Source: Incurvaria masculella
Lineage: Eukaryota > Arthropoda > Insecta > Lepidoptera > Incurvariidae
Assembly: GCA_946894095.1 (NCBI GenBank)
Contig: OX335641.1
Coordinates: 10,682,501-10,746,500 of the forward strand
Length of the DNA stretch: 64,000 nucleotides
Reading direction: 5' to 3'
Shown: positions 44,028-54,600 of the stretch, one piece after another
Numbering within the stretch: position 1 is the first letter of the stretch
How the letters are laid out: the number at the start of each line of letters is the position of its first letter
Notes under the pieces: generated by a model
What the model was told of the DNA's origin: nothing
Seen by the model: only the letters and a program-made list of their open reading frames with translations
The model's database searches: none
Program-made: the position numbers and the translations under genes

Positions 44028-44165
44028 ACTTAAAGCGAACACGAGAAATTCTCGCGTTTGTTTCTGTCAAACTCCATTTAGAAAAAAGTTGGCATATTTT
44101 CTTATATAGAGTTTGACAGAACCGAACACGAGAATTTCTCGCTTTCGCTTTCCTGAGTAGATATG
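44028..44165. mobile_element. Small palindromic element (about 135 bp) with hairpins in the arms
   Basis: The left arm reads TCTACTTAAAGCGAACACGA and then GAAATTCTCGCGTTTGTTTC, TGTCAAACTC; the right arm is its inverse (GAGTTTGACAGA ... CGAACACGAGAATTTCTCGC, ...GAGTAGA). Each arm has its own small palindrome, CGAGAAATTCTCG or CGAGAATTTCTCG. No coding capacity. Confidence 0.8.
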
Positions 44166-44254
44166 CTTATATTAACTGTGAACGTAATGGGACGTCGTGA
44201 CTATATACCACACACAGATCGTACAAATCATGCACGGTTGACAGCATATGCGCC

Positions 44255-44863
44255 ATGTACGCAAGAGATGGGCGATTGCGAATAAAAACAATAGAATTAT
44301 TCGATTATTCCCATTAATCGATTCATTCGAACTCAAATGTGTTGATACGAACGATTGTTGCACAGCGCTACGCGGCGGCGGTACGACCGCGCGACTTACG
44401 TTAGCGAACGAGATACAATCGACGAGCGCGCATACGCGACCTCGATGCAATTGTACGCGCCGCGCACAATCGACGAGCAGCGCATACGCACAGCACCGAA
44501 TACAATTGCACGCGGCACCGCACCGAATACAATTGTACGCGCGCGCCGTTTCATTCGCTCAGCTCAGTGCGATGTAGCGACGGTTGTTCGCGAACGAACG
44601 GGTTATTTGGACGCGCGACCTTTTTTTTGTTAGCTCATTCGATATTTTTTTGGAACGATTGCAAACTTGGGACTCCTGCGGACGCGTGACCTTTTTTTTG
44701 CTCATCCCGCTACTCCGCCCGCATCGATTGTAGCGCTATTCGATTTTTTATTCGATTGTTTTTTCACGGCGACGAATAAATCGACATTCGAATGCATGAC
44801 TGAACAATTGCAATTTTATTCGATTGTTTTTTTCTATTACAATCGCACGTCGCTAATGTACGC
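44255..44863. mobile_element. hAT-like non-autonomous element with 8-bp target duplication
   Basis: The direct repeat ATGTACGC flanks it (44255-44262 and 44856-44863). Inner ends: AAGAGATGGGCGATTG at the left, and CAATCGCACGTCGCTA at the right, inverted with 12 of 16 matches. Further inverted similarity: AATAAAAACAATAG / TTATTCGATTGTTTTT. The middle is CpG-rich and has repeated ACAATTGTACGCG / ACAATCGACGAGC motifs. Overlapping open frames at 44248-44633 come from this composition and have no family match. Confidence 0.75.
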
Positions 44864-45590
44864 TGTCAAATAGCTGTCATAGAGCTGTTATTAAACGTGT
44901 TTATATGTAGTTCTCTGATCGTTTGCACTTGTATTCCAAATTAACGAATGCCTTTCGCCGTTTCTTAGTCTAGGTAGTTAGACAATTCTAGACCTGGAGT
45001 AACCACTTTTGAGACTTGTAAGGTATTTTCGAGGTTAGGTTCTGACACATATGTCTGCTTAAATTAGTTACGATTGAATATCGTATAGGTTATAACGTTT
45101 GTCGCTGTGAGCATCGATATCAATTCGGAACACACGTATTCATTGTACCTGCTGTCTCTGGAATCTCTGCAATATACCCATTTCGGATCGTAGGGTTGAT
45201 AAGTTGATTGGTTGTTGATTTGTTGGTTGATTGAACGTAAACGATTTGCCGTACGCCACAGCAGCCACAGCAAAATACAATGTATTTTATTTTCTTATAT
45301 TTTTCCTTCAAGGGCTAAGGATTTACCCTAAGCACAGTCGTCCTCTCACAATTGTATACATTGGAAATAGAAGGAATTCCTAAGTCCCTTTTACTCTATG
45401 GTTGACGTCAGCATGACAGAAAGAGATATCAAATTTGTAATCCGGTGTATAGATTTCAGACGAAACGACTTTACCATGTCATTAATGTTAAAATCAAATT
45501 GCTGAATCAATGTATTATTTATTTGCTTTCTTTTAAATAATCTTTATATTATAAATTAATATTAAGCTTCGTACAACTTTGCAACCAAGA
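44864..45590. other. Intergenic stretch upstream of the copia element
   Basis: AT-rich, no supported feature. A repeated GTTGATTTGTTGGTTGATT run at about 45208 is low-complexity. Confidence 0.45.
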
Positions 45591-45595
45591 GTATG

Positions 45596-45779
45596 TGTTG
45601 GAATGCAAACAAAAAGTCCTGGTTTGTAATTTGGTAAACTATATGAAAACTACATATAGATAAAAAGCATAAGATGTCTGCTGCTCGCTGCCAGTTTGCG
45701 TGTTGTCAAAACGTAAAACAATAAAACGTCTCGATAAAACTCTGCCTTTAATTCGCACTCCCGCTGCCGATTTCCAACA
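45596..45779 (+). repeat. 5' LTR of the copia element
   Basis: 184 bp, TG...CA termini with TGTTGG/CCAACA inverted ends. Contains AATAAAAC-type sequence near its 3' half (AACAATAAAACGTCTCG), a plausible poly(A) signal. Confidence 0.95.
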
Positions 45780-45793
45780 GGTTATGGGCCCAG
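45780..45793 (+). promoter_or_regulatory. Primer-binding site, complementary to internal tRNAi-Met
   Basis: Directly after the 5' LTR: GGTTATGGGCCCAG (first G at 45780). This is complementary to the anticodon-loop region of initiator tRNA-Met, CTGGGCCCATAACC, and not to a tRNA 3' end. Priming from a cleaved initiator tRNA is established for Drosophila copia. Confidence 0.85.
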
Positions 45794-45891
45794 ACATGTG
45801 GTGAGTGCGAAGGATTCGGGATCAGAGGTCGTGCGGAGGCGCGGTGGTTGGAGTTCGCGTTTGGCGAATCAACAGGACCGACGCTCGCAAA

Positions 45892-48800
45892 ATGGAGACG
45901 GCAGCGACGACGGCTGGTGTGCCGGTTTTGAAGTTGCTGGGAGAATGTAACTGGAACGTATGGAAATTCCAAGTACGAGTTCTACTGAAGTCGGCGGAAC
46001 TATACGGAGTTATCGACGGGACCATAAAAAAGGACAGCGAAGGCTGGAGCAAGAAAGATGCCAAGGCTCAGGGCTTTATTGTGACGCGGCTCAACGAGAG
46101 CGTCATGTTACACGTAATGACATGCGAAACCGCGGCAGAAATGTGGCAAAAACTAAACAGTGTATACGACTCCAAGTCGGCCACAAGTCTACATCTTATT
46201 CAACAACGTTTCTTCTCACTGAAGTACGAAGGAGAGGGAATGGCCGCATTCCTGGCAAAGGTAGAGGTGCTGGTAAATAAATTACGTGAACAAGGAGAAG
46301 AAATATCGGAACGTATGACAATAACTAAGGTAATCATGGCATTACCGGAGGAGTACAAGTATTTTGTGTCAGCGTGGGAGTCTGTACCAACTGCGGAGCA
46401 GACTCTGTCACAATTACATTCAAGATTGCTTATTGAAGAACAACGAAATGGAGAATGGAATTCTAAGAATGTCTGTTCGGCACTGGTGACTTATAAGAAA
46501 AATGTAAAATGTTTTGCATGTGGCAAATTGGGTCATTTTAAAAGGGATTGTAAAGTTACAAATACCCCGAAAAAGGAAAAATTGTGTTTTTGTTGTAAAC
46601 AAGCTGGTCATGAAATAAAAAATTGTTTTTTTAATAAAAATAGGATTAAAAATGAAACAAAAATAACTAACAGTAATGCGTTGCATGCATCTGATGAAGG
46701 AGAGTTTGCGTATGCGAGCAAATCTTCATATCAGATAAATAATAATGATATATGGATCATGGACTCGGGAGCGAGTGATCATATGTCTCATAGAAAGGAC
46801 TGGTTTATGGATTACTGTGAATTATCAAACCCAAAATTCGTGCTCATAGGAGACGGAAGTAAACTTGAAGCAATTGGCTATGGAACAATAATGGTGGAAG
46901 CGTACGATGGTATGCATTGGAATCAAAAGGTGATTGAAAGAGTTCTTCATGTTCCGGATTTGAAACCTAACCTATTTTCTTTGAGTACGGTTGTCGACAA
47001 AAATTATATGGTGGTGACGGACAGTAACCTGAGTAGAATAAAAAGAGCCGGAGCGACGGAAGCGCTTGGGGAACGAAACGGTAAGCTGTATTTTATGAAG
47101 TTCCGTACAATACATATTCCGCCAGAAACTGCATACGTGGGCAGTGCAAATGATCTAAGTTCCTGGCATAAAAGGTTAACTCATCAGAATGTTGCTCATG
47201 TAAAGAAGATTTTAGAAAAAAATGACATAAAATATGACAATAGTGATGATAGATGTACTGCATGTGTGGAAGGAAAACACACTCGACTACCGTTTAATAA
47301 TAGTGATTCAAAGAGTACAAGTCCAGGAGAACTTATCCATATTGATGTCTGTGGACCAATGGAAAAGGAATCAATTGGAGGTTCGAGATACTTCGTTCTT
47401 TTTAAAGATGATTTTTCGCGCTTTAGAACAGTATATTTTATTAAAAAGAAAAGTGAAGTTGCACAGAAATTAAAATTTCACATATTGATGTTACAAAAAG
47501 AAGGGATACCTGTTAAAATCATTCGGTCGGATAATGGAAGAGAAATTATCAATGAAGACATTAGTAAACTGTGCAATGATAATGGGATAAGGCACCAGAC
47601 ATCGGTGATATATACTCCAGAGCAAAATGGAAGAGCCGAAAGGGAGATGCGAACTATTGTGGAGGCAGCACGGACTATGCTGATCGCGAAGAACTTCGGG
47701 AAGGAACTGTGGGCAGAGGCGGTCAATACTGCTGTATTCATATTAAATCGCACTGATAAGAGTCCGATAGAAGGGAAAACACCATATGAGTTACATTGTG
47801 GAAAAACATTTGACATTAAAAGGTTGAAAGAATTTGGGTCTGATGTGTATGTACACACTCCTCATCAGAAGAGACTTAAATGGGACTCGAAAAGCAAACC
47901 GGCCTTTTTTGTTGGATACGGAGAAGAAACAAAAGGTTTTAGGGTATTCTATCCTAATACCAAAAAGGTCGATATAGTACGAGATGTAATATTTCTAACC
48001 AGGACAAACAGTGAAAGCAGAGAAGAAACAATGGTGAAAGCTATAACTGAAAAGGTGGAAATACAAGATGATGAGGACCTACCCTTACAAGAAGAAAAAC
48101 AACATTGTGTACAACAGCAAGGTGAACAAAAATCGCCTGCGGATTTAACACCGGTTCTCCCCGAGACTGATAGCGAAGAACAAAAAATGAATTGGGAAAG
48201 TGACGAAATTTATGAAAATTAAAAACGCGTGCGCAAGAAACCTGTATGGCAGAAGGACTATGACATGAACTGTGATAATGTGTTCATGGGTTTGTGCGAA
48301 GAACCCTTAACGTATGACGAGGCTGTAAGTAATGTGGGTGCGAAACATTGGGAAAGTGCTATGAAGACAGAGTTGCAGGCTCTGCGGGAAAATAATACAT
48401 GGACAGAAATGCCCTTGCCAAGTGGCAAACATGCTATCGATACTAAGTGGGTATATAAAATTAAAAGGGACTGTGAAGGAAACAGTATGTATAAAGCTAG
48501 GTTAGTAGCAAAAGGCTTTCAACAAAAGGATTGTATGACCATGTCAGAAATTTATGCGCCTGTTGCTAAATTATCAACGTTTAGGATTTTAGTAGCTGTA
48601 GCAAATAAGCAGAAGTTGCCTATTTATCAAATGGATGTTAAAAGTGCTTTTCTCTATGGAGAAATTGAGGAAGAAGTATATTTGAAGTTACCATTGGGTA
48701 AAAAATCAGAAAAAGTGTACAAGTTAAATAAGGCTATATATGACTTAAAGAAATCACCTAAATACTGGAACGATAAGTTTGACAGTGTCATGAAAAGTGA

Positions 48801-49834
48801 AGAATTTGTAAGATCTCAGTCCGATTACTGCCTGTATACGAAATATGCAAATGGGAACTTCTTATATGTATATGTCGATGACTTATTAATTTTAGGTAAT
48901 AATGTCGATGATATAAAAATGTTTAAGTTGGTATTGAGTGAAAACTTTAAAATGAAAGATATGGGTTATATCAAGACTTTCTTAGGCATAAATGTAAAAC
49001 AAAATTTGGAACAAGGTATTACAGAACTAGATCAGTCAACATACTTATCAGATGTTCTTGAAAAATTTGGCATGACAGATTGTAAACCTGCGTCAACACC
49101 CATGGACTCGAATTTTAAGTTCGAATTGCTTAAGCGTAGCGAACCAGAAAGTAATGAAATTGAATCATCGTGTAGATCCTTGATTGGTTGCCTGATGTAT
49201 GCGATGTTAGGAACCCGACCTGACTTATGTGCATGCCTTAGTTTTCTGAGTCGTTTCCAAAGTTGTGCTAGCAAAGAACTGTATGCTGCATTAAAACATT
49301 GTTTGCGATATGTAAAAGGTACCATTACTGCGAAATTGACCTATATGTGTAACAAGTCGAATCTTGTGCTACAAGGCTATGTTGATGCTGACTGGGGCGG
49401 TGATACTAACGATAGGAAATCTACAACAGGATGGATCTTTAAAGTGTACGACTGTACCGTATCTTGGAGTACCAAGAAGCAGGAATGTGTTTCATTGTCT
49501 TCTACTGAAGCCGAGTATGTTGCTTTGAGTGTTGCGGCTAGTGAAGCTTGCTGGTTAAAAAAAAATTTTTTTTGATTTGGGATTGAGTGAAAGTGAGCCT
49601 GTAACTATATATGAAGACAACCAGTCTGCTATAAAGCTGGCGCAAACGCCTGAAAGTTCAAAAATAATCAAACATATAGATATTAGAGCTCAATTTGTAA
49701 AGGAAGCTTTATTGATGGGAAAGATAAAAATTGTATACTTGGGATCTAACGAACAAGTAGCAGATTGCTTTACAAAACCTTTAAGTAAAGTGCTATTTGT
49801 AAAATTCCGAGAAATGATGGGTTTACTGATTTAA
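45892..49834 (+). pseudogene. copia Gag-Pol polyprotein, two lesions
   Basis: The frame opens at the ATG at 45892 (METAATTAGVPVLKLLGECN), inside a slightly longer open frame. Gag region; two CCHC zinc knuckles (CFACGKLGHFKRDC and CFCCKQAGHEIKNC) near residues 205-240; protease DSGASDH; integrase zinc finger (HKRLTHQ ... CTACVEGKH) and catalytic part (HIDVCGPM, SDNGREI); RT with QMDVKSAFLYGE and YVDDLLIL; RNase H with YVDADWGGD, SSTEAEYVAL and EDNQSAIKLA. A single in-frame TAA at 48220-48222 lies between integrase and RT. A frameshift in an A/T homopolymer near 49560-49575 separates the last RNase H part. It would normally be one polyprotein; this copy is not coding-competent. Confidence 0.95.
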
Positions 49835-49880
49835 TACAAACATAGTTATTTTTATTGTCAAGACAAGGAATGTTTTGTTT

Positions 49881-49889
49881 GAGGGGGGG
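49881..49889 (+). promoter_or_regulatory. Polypurine tract of the copia element
   Basis: GAGGGGGGG immediately before the 3' LTR, the expected start site for plus-strand DNA synthesis. Confidence 0.85.
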
Positions 49890-50073
49890 TGTTGGAATGC
49901 AAACAAAAAGTCCTGGTTTGTAATTTGGTAAACTATATGAAAACTACATATAGATAAAAAGCATAAGATGTCTGCTGCTCCTTGCAAGTTTGCGTGTTGT
50001 CAAAACGTAAAACAATAAAACGTCTCGATAAAACTCTGCCTTTAATTCGCACTCCCGCTGCCGATTTCCAACA
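49890..50073 (+). repeat. 3' LTR of the copia element
   Basis: 184 bp, identical to the 5' LTR except for three neighbouring substitutions (CTCGCTGCCAG against CTCCTTGCAAG). Confidence 0.95.
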
Positions 50074-50484
50074 GTATGGAATCAATAAGGGGGCTCCTTC
50101 CCCGCATATGGCCACCCCATATAATGTGACTAAACGAATTTGATACTTTTATTTATATTTTAAATACTCCCATTTTACTATCATTTAATAAGAGTGAAAT
50201 AAAAGCATATTGTTAGTATCAATTTGGAAATTTTAAATTCATCTTGCAGAAGAAAATAAACATCTAAACACTCAAATACCTGTTTAAACGAGAAATAACT
50301 TGAAGTTTACTTCCATTAAATTTTGACGCATTGGCTTTAATAGAAACAACTAGATAAAACAGCGCTGGTAGCTAAAAGTAATGGGGAAGAAAAAAGCTTA
50401 TTTATCACGACACGAGGCGTGTAAGCGGGCTCACCTAAAATATCTGTCAAAGCTGTCAGATACCATACAAAATAAATTACAATA

Positions 50485-50605
50485 GATTTGTTTTTTTTAT
50501 GCAACCTGACACGTATGGCTAATACCAACCCAGAAAGAGAAATAAAGTAGTGCGTGAACGGGGCGAGGATTTGAACCCAGACCTCTGGTATGCTAGGCAA
50601 GTCAA
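50485..50605 (-). mobile_element. Short SINE with tRNA-type head
   Basis: On minus: TCTGGGTTCAAATCCTCGCC (B box), then after a large deletion GGTTGGTATTAGCCATACG and the A-rich end. The tail is that of the common SINE. Confidence 0.75.
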
Positions 50606-50914
50606 TCAATCAATTCACTCAATTTACTCAATCTATGTAATTGAAAGGACTCAATTTTCATTATGTTATTTCGAATATAAATTGCTGTAATTATGCTATT
50701 CAAAAGATTTGTGGGAAAGAAAATATCACAAAAACATAACCTATAATATTTCGTTTCATACTTAGGTTATACATGCATTTCTGAAACACGGTTTGATACC
50801 AGTCATATTAAACGTTTTGTAATAGCTACGTGTTGTCAATTAGAAGATGACATTTCATTGCTCATTTTCTGCCAATCATTATAAGAAAACTTTATCAGCC
50901 GTATTTAAAGTGGT

Positions 50915-50975
50915 CGGACTAACTTTAACGGTTGTTTTATGGTTAGTCCGCCCACTCTGAATACGGCTGCATAAA
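50915..50975. repeat. Short dispersed repeat R, copy 2
   Basis: GGTCGGACTAACTTTAACGG, TATGGTTAGTCCGCCC and ACTCTGAATACGGCTGC, as at 31495-31595. Confidence 0.75.
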
Positions 50976-50979
50976 TCAT

Positions 50980-51619
50980 ACTGTATTGTTCATTTTCATA
51001 TTCGGAGAAGTCGCTGCGCTACCTCCTTTCCGCTTGACAGCAAAGAGTGAAGTGTTGCCATCAAGCAAATAATTTAGTTCCATCTATCACCGCGTCAGAC
51101 TGTGGTTCTTTTCTTTCTTCAGTCTGTGTTTGTCTAGACAAGCAGTGACAAATTCACGCAATTATTTTCACCCATTATCTCATCAAACCGTCAAATATAT
51201 AAAGTTTCAATGCCAAAAGTTTGTGTTGTAATAATTATGAAATGACCAGAATAAAATACTTACATTCAAGAATTCAAGAATCAAGAAGTGAAACTTGAAA
51301 CTGGCAAATTCTCTCTATAGATATCTCTCTATAGTCTGTGCAAATTGTCTACACTGGACAGAGCCCAAAAAAACAAATAAAAAAAAGAAGGCAGTTTTTA
51401 CGAATTTATTTGCATGTTGGAAAATTCAGAAAACACTTAAAGTATGTAAGCAAACCAAATAGTTAGTTTGTATTATTCCTAGATAAACTGGCTAAAACTT
51501 GATCATAGTTTGGAAGGAACATTTAGTTCATCCAACGTAAGCATAGAATAAATCTTTGGGATTCCCTGATTTGGTGGCTTTACTTCAAGTAAATTTTGAG
51601 GAACTTAGGATCAGTCGGA
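50980..51619. promoter_or_regulatory. Upstream region of microcephalin
   Basis: By position this includes the promoter and 5' UTR. No TATA box or first exon boundary is clear. A doubled ATCTCTCTATAG near 51310 (also related to 6243) is a minor repeat. Confidence 0.35.
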
Positions 51620-54600
51620 ATGTTGACTCCAGAACTTGACGAGAACACTGAGAAACTGACACAACTTGCTCGACAGCTCATCAACGCAGAGTTCAGGTAT
51701 TTGCTGTTGCTGCATACCTACCTATGTGCATATATAGTTGGCCAGATGTGCAATGATTGTACGAACGGAGTTAATCCTGATCTGGACTCGAAGTTGTCTC
51801 AGTTACTTTTCTCGTAGGATCCGCCATTATCCCATTCTGAAGCATATAATTTCGTCTCTTAAACTTCTACCATTTTGCTTCCCTGCTAGTAGAGGATATA
51901 TTTCATCTGCGTTATGTATACAAAAAGGACCTGAATAGGCTCTAGATATTTTTAAGATAAAATTAATCAATTGGTCTTAGGATCGGTCCCATATGTAGGA
52001 CGAAATCTCCCCCCAAGCCCCATTTTCTAAATTGGTTTTTGTAAAGCGTGTTTGCACTCATTAACCTCAAGGAATTCGTCTTTGGTGGTTTAGATTCCAC
52101 ATCAAACTAGATCCCCTTCCATACATACTAGGTGAAAGGGTTAATCCTGCCCGGGTTAGTACCATCTAATTGACAGCCTTGTCAGCCTCAATAGCCCAGT
52201 GGCACGACACTTCGGCGATCGCTCTCCGAAGTTAAGCAACACTGGGTCCGGTCTGGTCTTGGATGGGTGACCATTCGACCGTTGAGAGAGCCTGGCCGTG
52301 GTTCGGATTCCACGTTAAACTGTGGGTTCCCTTCCTTACTTACTAGGTGGTAGGGTAAATCCCGCCCAGGTTGGTACCATCGCATTGTATGAACGATGGT
52401 CGAAGCGGCAATGAAAATTGTCCGTGTTTTCCATCCAGTTCAATATAGCCGTGCAATATAAGGAAGGTCCTGGCATGGCACCTAGTTCCCATGTGGTGTG
52501 TTGGGCTAATACCATGACAGAAGGTGTGGTATCAGCCATCCATGTCGTCATATAAAAAAAAAAGAGCAATGATCGAATAATTGTCAATTTTTCTATTCAG
52601 TTCAATGTAGCTGTGCAATATGTAAGGATGGTCCTGGCATGGCACCTAGTTCCGATCAGGTGTGTTGGGCTAATATCATGATGTGGTGTTAGCCATCCAT
52701 GTACAGTCACATAAAAAAATCACTCAGGTCACTTGCCTGAGAAAAATGACATCACATTAGCACCGGACTAACCATACAAAAACCGGTTTAGACTGGCGTA
52801 TTAAAGTTAGTTAGCCCACTCTGAATACGGCTGTAGGTTTTTTCCATAGTAAAGCAATCTTAAGTAAAAAAGCAAAGTACTTATAACATTTGTCATAAAA
52901 TGCCAAACATGTTAGAGAGTCTGTTATTCTATAAATCAGCACAATATTGTAACTCTTATCAAATATACATTGTTGATTACAGGCTTAAGAAATATATTTT
53001 TAAATGTTTTTGTTTTCAGAAATTTGGTTTGGGATGACGTAAGCAAGAAAATTCAGGCTACACAATTTCAAGCCCTCTCCCCTGAGGTAACAAACACATC
53101 TATAATAGTTTGCGCCATATACGTACGCATCATCCTAGCCGCCACACATGGGGCTTTGCCCCACATACGTTTTCCTTGCAAATGCCAATGCATACATTTT
53201 GCCGGCTGCTTCCTTGATTAAATACTACTCTATGTTTACAATGTTCGAAGCGGCAATGAAAATTGTCCCATGTTTTCCATCCAATTCAATGTAGCTGTGC
53301 AATAAAAGGAAGGTCCTGACATGGCACCAAGTTCCCATGAGGTGCTCGAGACAGTAGGTGTGGTATTAGACATCCATGTCCAGTCACATAAAAAAAAAAA
53401 AACACCTTCATTTAGTTTAGTTGTAAAGGAAAGCAAAGAAAACATAATTTTTTTTGTCTTACCAATGTAGGAGCCGAAACACATAGCTTGAGTAGACCAA
53501 TTACAAGTTACGCATTACTCATCACTAAATAACTTTGATAACCTATTTAGCTCAGTTACAGCATTAAACAGTGCATTTGAGGAATACAAATATGCTGAGA
53601 TTCATAGATATTACTCATACTTGGCCTAGCCAAAGTATGTCAGCCTCGGTGGCCCAGTGGCGCGACACTTCGGCGATCGCTCTCCGAAGTTAAGCAACGC
53701 TGGGTCCGGTCTGGTCTTGGATGGGTGACCATTCGACCGTTGAGAGAGGCTGGCCGTGGTTCGGATTCCACGTTAAGCTGTAGGTCCCCTTCCTTACTTA
53801 CTAGGTGGTAGGGTTTATCCCGCCCGGGTTGGTACCATCGCATTGGATGAACGATGGTCGAAGCGGCAATGAAAATTGTCCGTGTTTTCCATCCAGTTCA
53901 ATGTAGCCGTGCAATATAAGGAAGGTCCTGGCATGGCACCTAGTTCCCATGTGGTGTGTTGGGCTAATACCATGACAGAACTTGTGGTATTAGCCACCCA
54001 TGTCCAGTCACATAAAAAAAAAAAAAATGTCTTTCGACTGTCAGTTTTGACATAAAATGTATGGAACGAATGTCAAATTTGAGAAATGTGACATGTATGT
54101 ATGTATAATCGACCGTGAAGCAAGGACACATTAATTAAAGAAAGAGCCCAGTAAACAGAACTACTTTTCGAATATACTGCAAGGCTGGACCCGAACCAGC
54201 AAAACATACCATTCGCGGGTATTGCGTCTACCAATTTTGCCACCGGCTGTATACCCATAATTTGAAATTCTCCTAATGTCCCTCCTCCCGTAATGAATGC
54301 CTCCTACTAACACAGTGTTTAAGATTATACCTACATACATTTATTTAACCCTTCATCTGCGTTGCAGATACATACATGCATGTCACATTCCTTGGAATAA
54401 GCGACGTACCTGCTTAGTACGAAAAAGTATATTTACTTAAGTCAAATTCGAGAGTCTGAAGCCATACTAAGCTACCATCCTAAGCCAAGCATAAGTAATG
54501 TCTATGGATCTCAGCATGAGTCTACGGATTTTTTCATTTGTGTAAAATATATTTTCAATACGTTTATTTTATTCCATATTTCTACCCAAATAAAAAAAAA

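Larger units (their letters stand above)
45591..50078 (+). mobile_element. Ty1/copia LTR retrotransposon, full length
   Basis: Element 45596-50073 (4478 bp) with GTATG target duplications at 45591-45595 and 50074-50078. The two 184-bp LTRs start TGTTGG and end CCAACA, and differ at only three sites, all within about 11 bp. Order inside: primer site, gag, protease, integrase, RT, RNase H, purine tract. Integrase before RT marks Ty1/copia. Near-identical LTRs point to a recent insertion, yet the coding region has two breaks. Confidence 0.96.

Noticed and set aside
44248..44633. Overlapping frames of 92-109 codons
   Set aside because: CpG-rich centre of a hAT-like element, no family signal.
52188..53760. 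5S rRNA genes
   Set aside because: Only the internal control region is kept, the ends of 5S are missing, and both copies continue into the SINE body.
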